In this document: positions 42,147 through 50,311 of the stretch, piece by piece
How positions within the stretch are numbered: the stretch's first letter is position 1
Layout of the letters: every line of letters begins with the position of its first letter
From: Caballeronia temeraria
Lineage (GTDB): Bacteria; Pseudomonadota; Gammaproteobacteria; Burkholderiales; Burkholderiaceae
Direction of reading: 5' to 3'
DNA: 64,000 nucleotides
Assembly: GCF_001544795.2 (NCBI RefSeq)
Contig: NZ_FCOI02000031.1
Location: forward strand, 28,616-92,615
Notes under the pieces: generated by a model
The model's database searches: none
The model's input: the letters and a program-made list of their open reading frames with translations, nothing else
What the model was told of the DNA's origin: nothing
Translations under genes and position numbers: made by a program

Positions 42147-42744
42147 TCCGACTGGCCGCGCCGAATTGCGTGGCGTGCTGCTCTCGATCTTGCAGACGAT
42201 TCCGGGTGTGGCTGTGTATTCGCCTGGTGACTGGAATGTGGCGACGCCCAAGCTGCCCGCGATCAAGCTGCGGCCGGCGAAAGAGCGGAAGCAGTCGAAT
42301 GGCCGAAACGGCCCGACGGCGTTCACGACAGTCGCGGCATTCGAGATCAAGGCTGAGGTGTCGGCTGCGTCCGGTCCTGCAGCGCTCATCGCGCTGGAGA
42401 CGCTCGGCGCGGAGATTGAAGAGGTGGTCTTCAAGAGCATTCCGTTGCGGCGGCTCGCGCAGGACTTCCCGTTTTGCGACACGGAAACGGAAGTGACCGC
42501 CGATGGCGCGACGCACGTAGGCGGCCTTTCGATTCTTCTGGGCATTGAGTTCGTCGAGACGTTCTATCCGGACATCAACACGCAGTTGCTTGCGATGAAC
42601 GTGACGGCTGACCTCACGAACGTCGCCGATCCGAACGGCACCTATCCAGACCCGCCATTCCCCGACGCTGTCACGCCGGCCCCGCGCACGCAGGGCCCGG
42701 ACGGCCGCGCGGAAGGCGAGGTCAACGTTCAATTTCCTCAATAG
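42139..42744 (+). CDS. Tail completion/terminator-like protein
   Basis: A protein of 201 residues. RGVLLSILQTIPGVAVYSPG, PAIKLRPAKERK and ISEC-free alpha/beta layout, ending in a Pro-rich tail, match proteins between the head joiner and the DUF2635 gene in Mu-tail phages. It is probably the tail terminator (gpU-like) at the border of the two modules. Confidence 0.65.
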   Translation: MSDPTGRAELRGVLLSILQTIPGVAVYSPGDWNVATPKLPAIKLRPAKERKQSNGRNGPTAFTTVAAFEIKAEVSAASGPAALIALETLGAEIEEVVFKSIPLRRLAQDFPFCDTETEVTADGATHVGGLSILLGIEFVETFYPDINTQLLAMNVTADLTNVADPNGTYPDPPFPDAVTPAPRTQGPDGRAEGEVNVQFPQ

Positions 42745-42753
42745 GAGCGACGA

Positions 42754-42942
42754 ATGATCGTCAAACCTGCGCCGGGCCTCAAAGTGCGGCATCCGGTTAC
42801 GAAGCAGTTGCTGCCGGACGAAGGCATCGAAGTGCCGGACGGCGACATCTTCTGGACCCGCGTGCTCAATGACGGCGACGTCGTTCTCGCGGACAACGCG
42901 GCTCTGCCCGCACCGAAGCAGTCGGGGAGTGACGCAGAATGA
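42754..42942 (+). CDS. DUF2635 protein (Mu gp38-like)
   Basis: A protein of 62 residues with GGAG before ATG. MIVKPAPGLKVRHPVTKQLL and GDIFWTRVLNDGDVVL are the DUF2635 signature, which in Mu-like phages lies directly before the sheath gene. ATGA overlap with the sheath. Confidence 0.88.
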   Translation: MIVKPAPGLKVRHPVTKQLLPDEGIEVPDGDIFWTRVLNDGDVVLADNAALPAPKQSGSDAE

Positions 42943-44432
42943 CCATTCCGTTCAAGCAGATCCCGCAGAACATCCGCACGCCGCTGTTCTTCGCTGAGAT
43001 CGACAATTCGCACGCGAATTCCGCTGTCGCGAACCAGCGCGCATTGCTGATCGGTCCGATGACGTCGGCCGGCAGCGCGACGCCCAACGTGCCGCTTATC
43101 TCGTCGGGCACTGGCGACGCGAATGTTCAGGCTGGCGCGAACTCCGTGCTCGCGCTGATGACGGCCGCCTATCGCCAGAACGACCAGTTCGGCGAGTTGT
43201 GGTATCTGCCGGTGCAGGATGCGGCGGGCGCAGTGGCAGCGACAGGCACGATCGCGTTCACGGCGGCGCCGACCGCGAATGGCACGATCTCGCTTTACAT
43301 CGCCGGTCAGCTTGTCACCGTGCCGGTGACGGCAGGACAGACGACCGCGCAGATTGCGACCGCTGTCGCTGCGGCGATCAATCTGATTCCGTCGATGCCC
43401 GTCACTGCAGCCGCATCGACGAGCACCGTAACGCTGACGGCTGACAATAAGGGCCTCGTCGGCAACGACATCGACGTCCGCTTCAATTACATCGGCACGA
43501 CGGCTGGCGAGGCGCTGCCGACCGGCCTCGCTGCGACGATCACGGCGATGGCGGGTGGTACGACGAACCCGACGCTCACGACGGCGCTCGGCAACCTTCA
43601 GGACATGCCGTTCGACTTCATTGCATGCGCGTTCACCGATACGACGTCTCTCGACGCGCTGAAGGCGTTCCTGAACGACTCGACCGGCCGTTGGAGCTGG
43701 CAGCAGCAGGTGTACGGTCACGTGTTTGTCGCATATCGCAGCACGTGGGCGGGGCTCACAACTTTCGGCACGTCGCGCAATAACCAGCACGAGTCGATCA
43801 TGGGCTTCAATGACTCGCCGACGCCCGCATGGCAATGGGCGGCGGCGATCGCGGCGGTGACGGCGGTGAGCGTGCGCGCTGATCCGGGCGTACCGATGCA
43901 GACCGTCGCGCTGACCGGCGTGCTTGCGCCGCCGCTCCAATCGCGATTCAACTTGAGCCAGCGCAACACGCTGCTGTATGACGGCATCGCCACCTTCACG
44001 GTTGGTGACGACGGCACGGTCGCGATCGAGAACCTGATCACGAGCTACCAGACGAATGCGTACGGCCAGCCGGACAACAGCTACCTTGAAGTCGAGACGA
44101 TGTTCCTGCTCGCGTACGTGTTGCGTCGCCTGCGCACGCTGGTGACGTCGAAGTACGCGCGCGTGAAGCTGGCCGCGAACGGGACGCGCTTCGGGCCGGG
44201 CGCCGGCATCGTGACGCCGAACATCATCAAGGCTGATCAGATCGCCGAATATCAGGCGATGGAGTACGAAGGCTACGTGCAGGGCAGCGATAAGTTCGCT
44301 CAGTCGATCATCGTCGAGCAAAACGCGCAGAACCCGAACCGTGTCGACGTCCTCTGGCCGGGCACGCTGATCAACCAGTTGCGGATCTTCGCGCTGCTCG
44401 CGCAGTTCCGTTTGTCCACCAGCCAGACGTAA
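42939..44432 (+). CDS. Contractile tail sheath protein (Mu gpL family)
   Basis: A protein of 497 residues. IPQNIRTPLFFAEIDNSHAN, QRALLIGPMTSAGSA, DLATTRRP-type elements replaced by GFNDSPTPAWQWAAAIAAVT, and NRVDVLWPGTLINQLRIFAL are sheath motifs. Its presence makes this a myovirus-type tail despite the lambda-type head. Confidence 0.94.
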   Translation: MTIPFKQIPQNIRTPLFFAEIDNSHANSAVANQRALLIGPMTSAGSATPNVPLISSGTGDANVQAGANSVLALMTAAYRQNDQFGELWYLPVQDAAGAVAATGTIAFTAAPTANGTISLYIAGQLVTVPVTAGQTTAQIATAVAAAINLIPSMPVTAAASTSTVTLTADNKGLVGNDIDVRFNYIGTTAGEALPTGLAATITAMAGGTTNPTLTTALGNLQDMPFDFIACAFTDTTSLDALKAFLNDSTGRWSWQQQVYGHVFVAYRSTWAGLTTFGTSRNNQHESIMGFNDSPTPAWQWAAAIAAVTAVSVRADPGVPMQTVALTGVLAPPLQSRFNLSQRNTLLYDGIATFTVGDDGTVAIENLITSYQTNAYGQPDNSYLEVETMFLLAYVLRRLRTLVTSKYARVKLAANGTRFGPGAGIVTPNIIKADQIAEYQAMEYEGYVQGSDKFAQSIIVEQNAQNPNRVDVLWPGTLINQLRIFALLAQFRLSTSQT

Positions 44433-44451
44433 GCAGTTCGCCAACGCTGTG

Positions 44452-44480
44452 AGCCGCCCATGACCGGGCGGCTTTTTCTT
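44452..44480 (+). terminator. Terminator between sheath and tube genes
   Basis: AGCCGCCC (44452-44459) pairs with GGGCGGCT (44466-44473) and is followed by TTTTCTTTT. A sheath-end terminator would lower downstream tail gene expression compared with sheath. Confidence 0.85.
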
Positions 44481-44497
44481 TTGTGGAGAAGCCAACG

Positions 44498-44872
44498 ATG
44501 GCGAACAACACGAATTTCATCGCCGGGACCGCGTATATCACGATCGACGGCGTCAACTACCAGCTCGAAGGTGAGTTGCGGTACGACGTCGGCACCGTGA
44601 CGCGCGAGACGCTCGGTGGGCAGGACACCATTCACGGCTTCAGCGAGAAGCCGAAAGCGCCGTCGATCTCCGCATCGATTCGTGACTCGGGCGGCGTCAG
44701 CCTCGCTGCAATCAATGCGATGCGCAGCAACACGGTCGTCCTCGAGCTCGCGAATGGCAAGACGATCATCGGCCGCAACATGTGGACCGTCGAAGCGCAG
44801 GAAGTTGACACGACTGAAGCAAAATTCACCGTCAAGTGGGAAGGCCTGCAGGGCTCGGTCACGGAGCAGTAA
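44498..44872 (+). CDS. Tail tube protein (Mu gpM family)
   Basis: A protein of 124 residues. The GTG five codons upstream lies in the ribosome site, so ATG 44498 is chosen. ANNTNFIAGTAYITIDGVNY, YDVGTVTRETLGGQDTIHGF and EAKFTVKWEGLQG match the Mu-like tail tube family. Confidence 0.92.
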   Translation: MANNTNFIAGTAYITIDGVNYQLEGELRYDVGTVTRETLGGQDTIHGFSEKPKAPSISASIRDSGGVSLAAINAMRSNTVVLELANGKTIIGRNMWTVEAQEVDTTEAKFTVKWEGLQGSVTEQ

Positions 44873-44875
44873 TCG

Positions 44876-45436
44876 ATGAGCGATACAAAAACTATCCAGC
44901 TGCGCAAGGCGCTGAGCTACGGCAAGGGCGATCAGGCGAAGACGGTCGACTCGATCACGCTTCGCGAGCCGACCGCAGGGGAGTACGAGAAGGCGGAAAA
45001 CGCCGCCGGCGTCTACGGTCTGCAGATCGCCCTCATCGCGCTGCTTAGCGGCGTGCCCGTCGACGTCATCGACCAGATGTACACGAGCCAAATTGACGAG
45101 GCGGCCGATTTCATCGGTTCATTCGGCAAGGAAGCGATCAGCGGCATGAAGGCTAGCGCCGACGAGTTCGAGCTTGTTCTCCAATCGCCGGTCAAGCTCA
45201 CGGCCGACGAGAGCCCGCTGAATGTCGCTTCTCTCGAACTGTGCGAGCCGACGAACCAGCAGAAACGCAAGGCGTCGGCCGCCGGCGGCACGTTCGCCTC
45301 GAGTATCGCGCTTATCAGCATCGTGTCGAAGGTGCCGAAGAACGCAGTGCGCGCATTGACGGCGCGCGATTTCATGGCCGCTTGCGCGTACTTCAACGGT
45401 TTTCAGCTTCGGCGGACAGCGAACTCGGACGACTGA
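44876..45436 (+). CDS. Tail assembly protein (Mu gp41 family)
   Basis: A protein of 186 residues. The front (TVDSITLREPTAGEYEKAEN) is the PhageTail_41 motif. These chaperones wrap the tape measure before tube assembly and usually have a longer form made by frameshift; a -1 frame with GpE-like sequence continues here (45397-45603). Confidence 0.85.
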   Translation: MSDTKTIQLRKALSYGKGDQAKTVDSITLREPTAGEYEKAENAAGVYGLQIALIALLSGVPVDVIDQMYTSQIDEAADFIGSFGKEAISGMKASADEFELVLQSPVKLTADESPLNVASLELCEPTNQQKRKASAAGGTFASSIALISIVSKVPKNAVRALTARDFMAACAYFNGFQLRRTANSDD

Positions 45437-45603
45437 TTGCCGCCGTCACGGCCGTGCCGGAAGGCTGGGATGACGTTCTCGCCGAGTTGACGCATTTCAT
45501 GCGGTGGGGACCGAACGACGCCGACGGCATGACGTTTTCCGAGACTTTGCGCTGGCTTGATCAGGCCAAGCGCATGAAACAACAGATTGGAGCGAAGGCA
45601 TGA
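45397..45603 (+). CDS. GpE-like tail assembly extension, -1 frame
   Basis: This segment reads in the -1 frame relative to the gp41-like gene and has no good start codon or ribosome site of its own. WDDVLAELTHFMRWGPNDAD followed by LRWLDQAKRMKQQ resembles the small GpE-type tail protein. It is best read as the extension of a programmed frameshift product; a possible slip zone is CGGTTTT at 45397-45403. It overlaps the next gene by 4 bases. Confidence 0.6.
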   Translation, partial: RFSASADSELGRLIAAVTAVPEGWDDVLAELTHFMRWGPNDADGMTFSETLRWLDQAKRMKQQIGAKA

Positions 45604-47027
45604 ACATTGGGGGCGGCGCAGGTGCAGTGCTCGGCACCACCTCGGGCATCTCCAATCTGGCGAGCTCGCTGGCCGCGCGGCTCGGCGGCTCGGCGGGGTC
45701 GTATTTCGACCAGTTGCGGCCTGCGTCATTTCGCGGAGTGCCTTTCGTATCGCTCGGCGGTGAAGGCGGCTTCGGTCGGCGGAACGAGTTGCATGAGTAT
45801 CCGCTGCGCGACACTCCGTGGGTAGAGGATCTTGGCCGTGGTACGCGGCGCTTTCGCGTCTTCGGTTTCGTCGTTGGCGACGACGTCATCGCGCAGCGCG
45901 ATCTGCTTATTGCGGCGTGCGAGAAGGAAGGCGCCGGATCACTCGTGCATCCGACGTACGGTCGGCGAGACGTCAGCCTGATGGACAGCCGCTGGATCGA
46001 GCGGTGGGAGAAGGGCCGATATTTCGAATTCGAGTTTGAATTTATCGAGGGCGGCCCTCGTGTCTTCCCGGCGACCTCGGTGGCGGGTGGCAGTCTTATT
46101 GAAAGCGCCGCGAGCGGACTGAACGTCGCGGCCGCTCTCAATTTCGCTCGAACGGCGCTGACAGCAATCGCGTACGGCGCGGCGGTCCTTGGATCGGCAG
46201 TTAGTACGGCGGTCGGCTGGTACACGGCGGCAAAGAACTTCGTTGGCGACGCGCGGAACCTATTCCGGCTCCTGACGAACCTGCCCGGCGACTTTGGTCG
46301 ATTCGCTGGCAGCGCGACGGTGCCGACCTTCAGCAAGTTTCCTAGCTCGTCGGTCGACACAAGCGGCGCAACCATCGAAAGCCTCACCCAGGCCGCAACT
46401 CTTGCGCGCGCGAATCTCGACGCCGCGTCCGCGACGCTCGATGCTGCTGCGCGGAATCTCGACGCTTCGACGATCGACGACTTCACCGCGGCCGTGCAGG
46501 GCGTCACGAGCGCGATGCTGGCGGCCACGCCGGATCCGGCTGATTCGATGCGGTTGCTCGCGTCGTTGGCCGGCTACGAGCCAAGCGGCGCGACAACGAC
46601 GTCAACGATCGGGACGGCGATGGCGACGATGCAATCAGCGTGCTCAGATCTTTTTCGGCGCACGACGATTGCTTCGATCGCTGTCGCGGCATCGAATTAT
46701 GAGCCGACGTCGAGCGACGATGCCGCGCGGGTGCGCAGTCAGGTGCTCAATCTGATTGACGCAGAGATGACCGTATCGGGCGATCAAGGCGACGATGAGA
46801 CGTATGACGCATTGCGATCTCTGCGGCAAGCCGTTGTATCAGACTTGAATCAGCGCGGGGCTAGCTTGCCGGCGATGCGGACATTCGCGTTCGCGACGCC
46901 GCTGCCGTCGTTGACGCTTGCGAACCGCATATATCGCGACGCGTCGCGAGCGGACGAACTTGTTTCCCAAGCGGACCCGGTACACCCTGCATTTTTTCCG
47001 ACTAGCTTCAAGGCACTGGCAACCTGA
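45600..47027 (+). CDS. DNA circulation N-terminal domain protein (Mu gpN-like)
   Basis: A protein of 475 residues. QLRPASFRGVPFVSLGGEGG, RRNELHEYPLRDTPWVEDLG and YFEFEFEFIEGG are the DNA_circ_N motifs. In Mu this is gpN, a tail/baseplate hub part. The C-terminal half is Ala-rich and helical. Confidence 0.9.
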   Translation: MNIGGGAGAVLGTTSGISNLASSLAARLGGSAGSYFDQLRPASFRGVPFVSLGGEGGFGRRNELHEYPLRDTPWVEDLGRGTRRFRVFGFVVGDDVIAQRDLLIAACEKEGAGSLVHPTYGRRDVSLMDSRWIERWEKGRYFEFEFEFIEGGPRVFPATSVAGGSLIESAASGLNVAAALNFARTALTAIAYGAAVLGSAVSTAVGWYTAAKNFVGDARNLFRLLTNLPGDFGRFAGSATVPTFSKFPSSSVDTSGATIESLTQAATLARANLDAASATLDAAARNLDASTIDDFTAAVQGVTSAMLAATPDPADSMRLLASLAGYEPSGATTTSTIGTAMATMQSACSDLFRRTTIASIAVAASNYEPTSSDDAARVRSQVLNLIDAEMTVSGDQGDDETYDALRSLRQAVVSDLNQRGASLPAMRTFAFATPLPSLTLANRIYRDASRADELVSQADPVHPAFFPTSFKALAT

Positions 47028-47030
47028 TCC

Positions 47031-48638
47031 ATGGCAAACAACCTGACGATCGTAATCTCCGCGCTCGACAGGACGGGCTCCGGATTCGCATCTGCGAATC
47101 GGAACCTTCGCGCCATCGATCAGGCGATGATGCGCACGAGCCGCTCGTCGCAGCGCATGACGGCGGTGCAGAGCTTCGTGACCGGGGCGACGCGCGCGAG
47201 CGCGCTCAGCGGCGCTTTGCTTGCTGGTGTCGTCGGCGCGGCGGCGCTCGTGACATCGAAGATCCTCTCGATCGAATCGGCGTGGGCGAACACCGTGCGC
47301 AGCGTCAGCAACAAGTCGCTGACGCTCGGGATCGATGCCAAGCAGCTTTTCGGCATCCAGAACGCGGCAAAGTCGGTTGGCCTGAGTGCCGAGCAGGCGA
47401 CGTCTTCGGTCGAAGGCGTGACGCGCGGGTACTACGAGTCGACGCAAGCTCGTGATCCGCAGAAGCGGATGATTTACCAGGCGTACGGCATCAATGGGCT
47501 CGACGAGCGCGGCCAGTTCAGTTCGGAGCGTTTGCTCGAGCAGATTGCGGCCGCCGGTGAAAGCGTGAACAGCCGGAACGGGCCGCTCGCGCGGCACCGT
47601 CTGTTCGAAGCGCTCGACGCGGGTGGCTTGGAAGATCTGTTGAATAAGGGCGCCGGCGGTGTGCGCGATCGCTATGCGCGCGGCGTCGCGCTCGCTCCAA
47701 GCGAGGACGATATTCGTCACGCGAACGACTATGCTGAAGCGATGGCACGGCTCGACGCCCAATTCGACAAGACGAAGCAGACGATTCTCGGTGGCCTTGC
47801 TCCAGCGCTGACGACGTTCTTGGAGGGTGTTGAGAGAGTTATCGCGCGGGTGAACGGGCAGGATTACGTGCCGACGCGCTGGAACGGCACGAGCTATGTG
47901 CCCGCTTCGTCGCCGGATGCGCCGCCCGCAGCGAACCTCGGCGACCGCGCAATTGATGGGTTGGAGAAATTCGGCAACCTCCTGCGCGGGAACGGAGCGC
48001 GCACGAATGCCCAGGTTGGTGCGGAGCCAAACGCCAACGTTCCGGCCGCCGTCTCCTTCTTCGAGTCGCGGGGGTGGACGCGCGCGCAAGCGATCGGGAT
48101 CGTCTCGAATCTGCAGCGCGAGAGCGGCATTGACCCGGCCGCAAGCGGCGATAACGGTAAGGCGTACGGAATCGCGCAGTGGCATCCCGACCGCCAAGCC
48201 GCGTTTCAGCAGTGGGCCGGAAACTGGATTGGTAACTCAACGCTCGAGCAGCAGCTCGGATTCGTCGATTACGAGCTGCGGCAGGGCGGTGAGCAGCGCG
48301 CGGGTGCAGAGTTGGAAATGGCCCGCACGCCTGGTCAAGCGGCTGACGTCGTTTCGCGGCTGTACGAGCGGCCCGCCGCCGCGGCAGCGGAAGCTGCGGC
48401 GCGCGCCGCGACCGCGAATCGTATCGCTGGGCTCTATTCGGGCGGACAAGGGGCGGACGGGACGCAGCAAGACGCGGCGCCGACCCGCTCGGACGGCGAG
48501 CTTCGCGTCAAAGTAGAACTTGGAAACCTGCCGAAGGGCTCTCGCGCTGAAGTATCGGGCACGCCTAACGTGAAATCGACGGTTGAGCGAGGCTCTACCG
48601 GCTCAACCAGTCAATTTGCGCTTGGGGCGACGTACTGA
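47031..48638 (+). CDS. Tail tape measure protein with tail lysozyme domain
   Basis: A protein of 535 residues. Residues ~1-330 are helical, with a hydrophobic stretch (ALSGALLAGVVGAAALVTSK), as in short tape measures. Residues ~341-450 (FFESRGWTRAQAIGIVSNLQ, ESGIDPAASGDNGKAYGIAQ) match the phage tail lysozyme fold that opens peptidoglycan on infection. The short length implies a short tail tube. In Mu the tape measure precedes gpN; here it follows. Confidence 0.85.
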   Translation: MANNLTIVISALDRTGSGFASANRNLRAIDQAMMRTSRSSQRMTAVQSFVTGATRASALSGALLAGVVGAAALVTSKILSIESAWANTVRSVSNKSLTLGIDAKQLFGIQNAAKSVGLSAEQATSSVEGVTRGYYESTQARDPQKRMIYQAYGINGLDERGQFSSERLLEQIAAAGESVNSRNGPLARHRLFEALDAGGLEDLLNKGAGGVRDRYARGVALAPSEDDIRHANDYAEAMARLDAQFDKTKQTILGGLAPALTTFLEGVERVIARVNGQDYVPTRWNGTSYVPASSPDAPPAANLGDRAIDGLEKFGNLLRGNGARTNAQVGAEPNANVPAAVSFFESRGWTRAQAIGIVSNLQRESGIDPAASGDNGKAYGIAQWHPDRQAAFQQWAGNWIGNSTLEQQLGFVDYELRQGGEQRAGAELEMARTPGQAADVVSRLYERPAAAAAEAAARAATANRIAGLYSGGQGADGTQQDAAPTRSDGELRVKVELGNLPKGSRAEVSGTPNVKSTVERGSTGSTSQFALGATY

Positions 48639-49735
48639 TGAATTCGCTCGTTGTCACGCTTCCGGAATCGAAGATCTCGATAACCGGATGGAAAGGCGCG
48701 CGCGTCACGCGTTCGATCGAGAGTTGCACAGGCTCGTTTGTGTTGGAGATGACCGAGCGCTTTCCGGAAGAGGTTGATGAGGCGTCGCTGATTGGCGGCG
48801 CGCCGATTCAGATCGCGATCGATGCGGATAACCTGCTGTTGACGGGCTACATCGACACCGTCGAATACATCATCACACCGCACGAGCATCTGGTTCGCGC
48901 GACCGGTCGTGGCCGTTGTCAGGATTTGATCGACTGTAGTGCGGAAGTGGACCGCATCTTGGCAAACAGCCGCATTGATGCAGTTTGCCGTGAACTTGTG
49001 AAGAACTTCGGCGAATCCAAAACGCAGAAGATCGAAGTTGTAGTGAGTGCGAGCCTGCAGGCAGTCATCGATGAACTACCCACGATCCCGTTTCAGTTGA
49101 TCTCGATCACGGAGACGCCGTGGGAGATCATCGAGCGATGCTGCCGGTATAGCGGCGTGCTCGCATTCGAGCTCGAAGACGGCTCCCTGTGTCTCGCGCT
49201 CGCCGGCGACGCGCTCGGATCGACCGGACTGGAAATCGGGAAAAACGTAGAGTCAGCTGTATCGGTGAAGAGCTCGCTCGGGCGCTTCTCGAGCGTCTCA
49301 GGTGTGCTGACGAACTACAACAACGCGACGGACATCGGCGTCAACCTGCTGCCCGAATACACGGCATACGACCCGGGCGTGAAGCGGTATCGCCCGAAGT
49401 TCATCGTGTCCGAGCAGCCTTCGTCGGATCGGACGTATCTCGAACGGCGTGTCGATTGGCAGATCGCGCGCGCCTATGGCATGTCGCGGCAGGTTCGGGT
49501 GCTGGTGGATAGCTGGACCGATTCGAGCGGCTCGCCGTGGTACCTGAACTATCAAGTGCCGGTCACCATGCCGCTGCTCAAGATCCCGGAGAAGACGCTG
49601 CTTCTCATTACCGAGATTAGTTTCATCCTCGACGAGAACGGAACGCATACCGAGCTTCTGCTGGCGCCGCGTCAGGCATATCTGCCCGAGCCGCTTGTTC
49701 TACAACGCATCGATCCGGACATCGCGCCGGCCTGA
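48638..49735 (+). CDS. Baseplate hub protein (Mu gpP / gpD family)
   Basis: A protein of 365 residues sharing one base with the tape measure stop. TGSFVLEMTERFPEEVDEAS, LLTGYIDTVEYIITPHEHLV and ATGRGRCQDLIDCSAE are gpP/late-control-D motifs. It is the T4 gp27-like hub on which the spike sits; the spike gene follows directly. Confidence 0.9.
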   Translation: MNSLVVTLPESKISITGWKGARVTRSIESCTGSFVLEMTERFPEEVDEASLIGGAPIQIAIDADNLLLTGYIDTVEYIITPHEHLVRATGRGRCQDLIDCSAEVDRILANSRIDAVCRELVKNFGESKTQKIEVVVSASLQAVIDELPTIPFQLISITETPWEIIERCCRYSGVLAFELEDGSLCLALAGDALGSTGLEIGKNVESAVSVKSSLGRFSSVSGVLTNYNNATDIGVNLLPEYTAYDPGVKRYRPKFIVSEQPSSDRTYLERRVDWQIARAYGMSRQVRVLVDSWTDSSGSPWYLNYQVPVTMPLLKIPEKTLLLITEISFILDENGTHTELLLAPRQAYLPEPLVLQRIDPDIAPA

Positions 49736-49744
49736 GGACTTTGA

Positions 49745-50308
49745 ATGCTCGACGCACTGAACGCGCTCTCACGGCGGATTCGTCTGTTCGTGAGCCGCGC
49801 GGTGATCTCGTTCGTCGACGACACGCGAACCGTCCAGTATCTGCAGGCGAAGATCAACGCGCTTGAAACGGTCGGCGACATTCCGCGCTACGTCGAATAT
49901 GGGCTGTCCTCGAATCCGCCGCTTGGCTCCGAGGCGCTGATCGTTTTCTGAAATGGCGAACGCACGAACGGTGTCGTCATCGCCACATCGAACGCCAAGT
50001 ATCGCGTCACGGCGCTGGCGAGCGGCGAGGTTGTCGTGCACGACAACACGGGGCAGAAGGTCTATCTATCGCAGGCCGGTATGGTGCTCGACGGCGGCGG
50101 AAAGCCTGTGACGATCACGAACACGCCGGACATCCTGGCGGATACGCCGATGCTGAAGTGCACCGGCGACATCCTCGATAACTGCAACACGAACACGCGC
50201 ACGATGGCGGGCATGCGGACCGTAGCGAACGGTCACACGCATCCGATCAACAACGTGCAGACGGGCGGCAGCACGATTAACACGCAGCCGCCGACACAGC
50301 CGGAGTAA
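49745..50308 (+). pseudogene. Baseplate spike protein gp45 (gpV family) with in-frame UGA
   Basis: One reading frame encodes a full gp45/gpV-like protein of about 187 codons, but codon 69 (49949-49951) is TGA: ...GSEALIVF-stop-NGERTNGVVIATS... Both sides fit the family: the OB-fold front (VDDTRTVQYLQAKINALETV) and the back (VVVHDNTGQKVYLSQAGMVL, TVANGHTHPINN). No GGUCU-loop SECIS follows, so this is most simply a nonsense mutation giving a 68-residue stub, unless the stop is suppressed. A functional tail spike would then be lacking. Confidence 0.82.
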
Positions 50309-50311
50309 TAG

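Noticed and set aside
42738..44495. Minus-strand open frame of 585 codons over the sheath gene
   Set aside because: Antisense shadow of the sheath gene, Arg-rich throughout.
49949..49990. Selenocysteine reading of the UGA in the gp45 gene
   Set aside because: No hairpin with a GGUCU loop at the needed distance, and gp45 proteins have no known need for selenocysteine; nonsense mutation is simpler.
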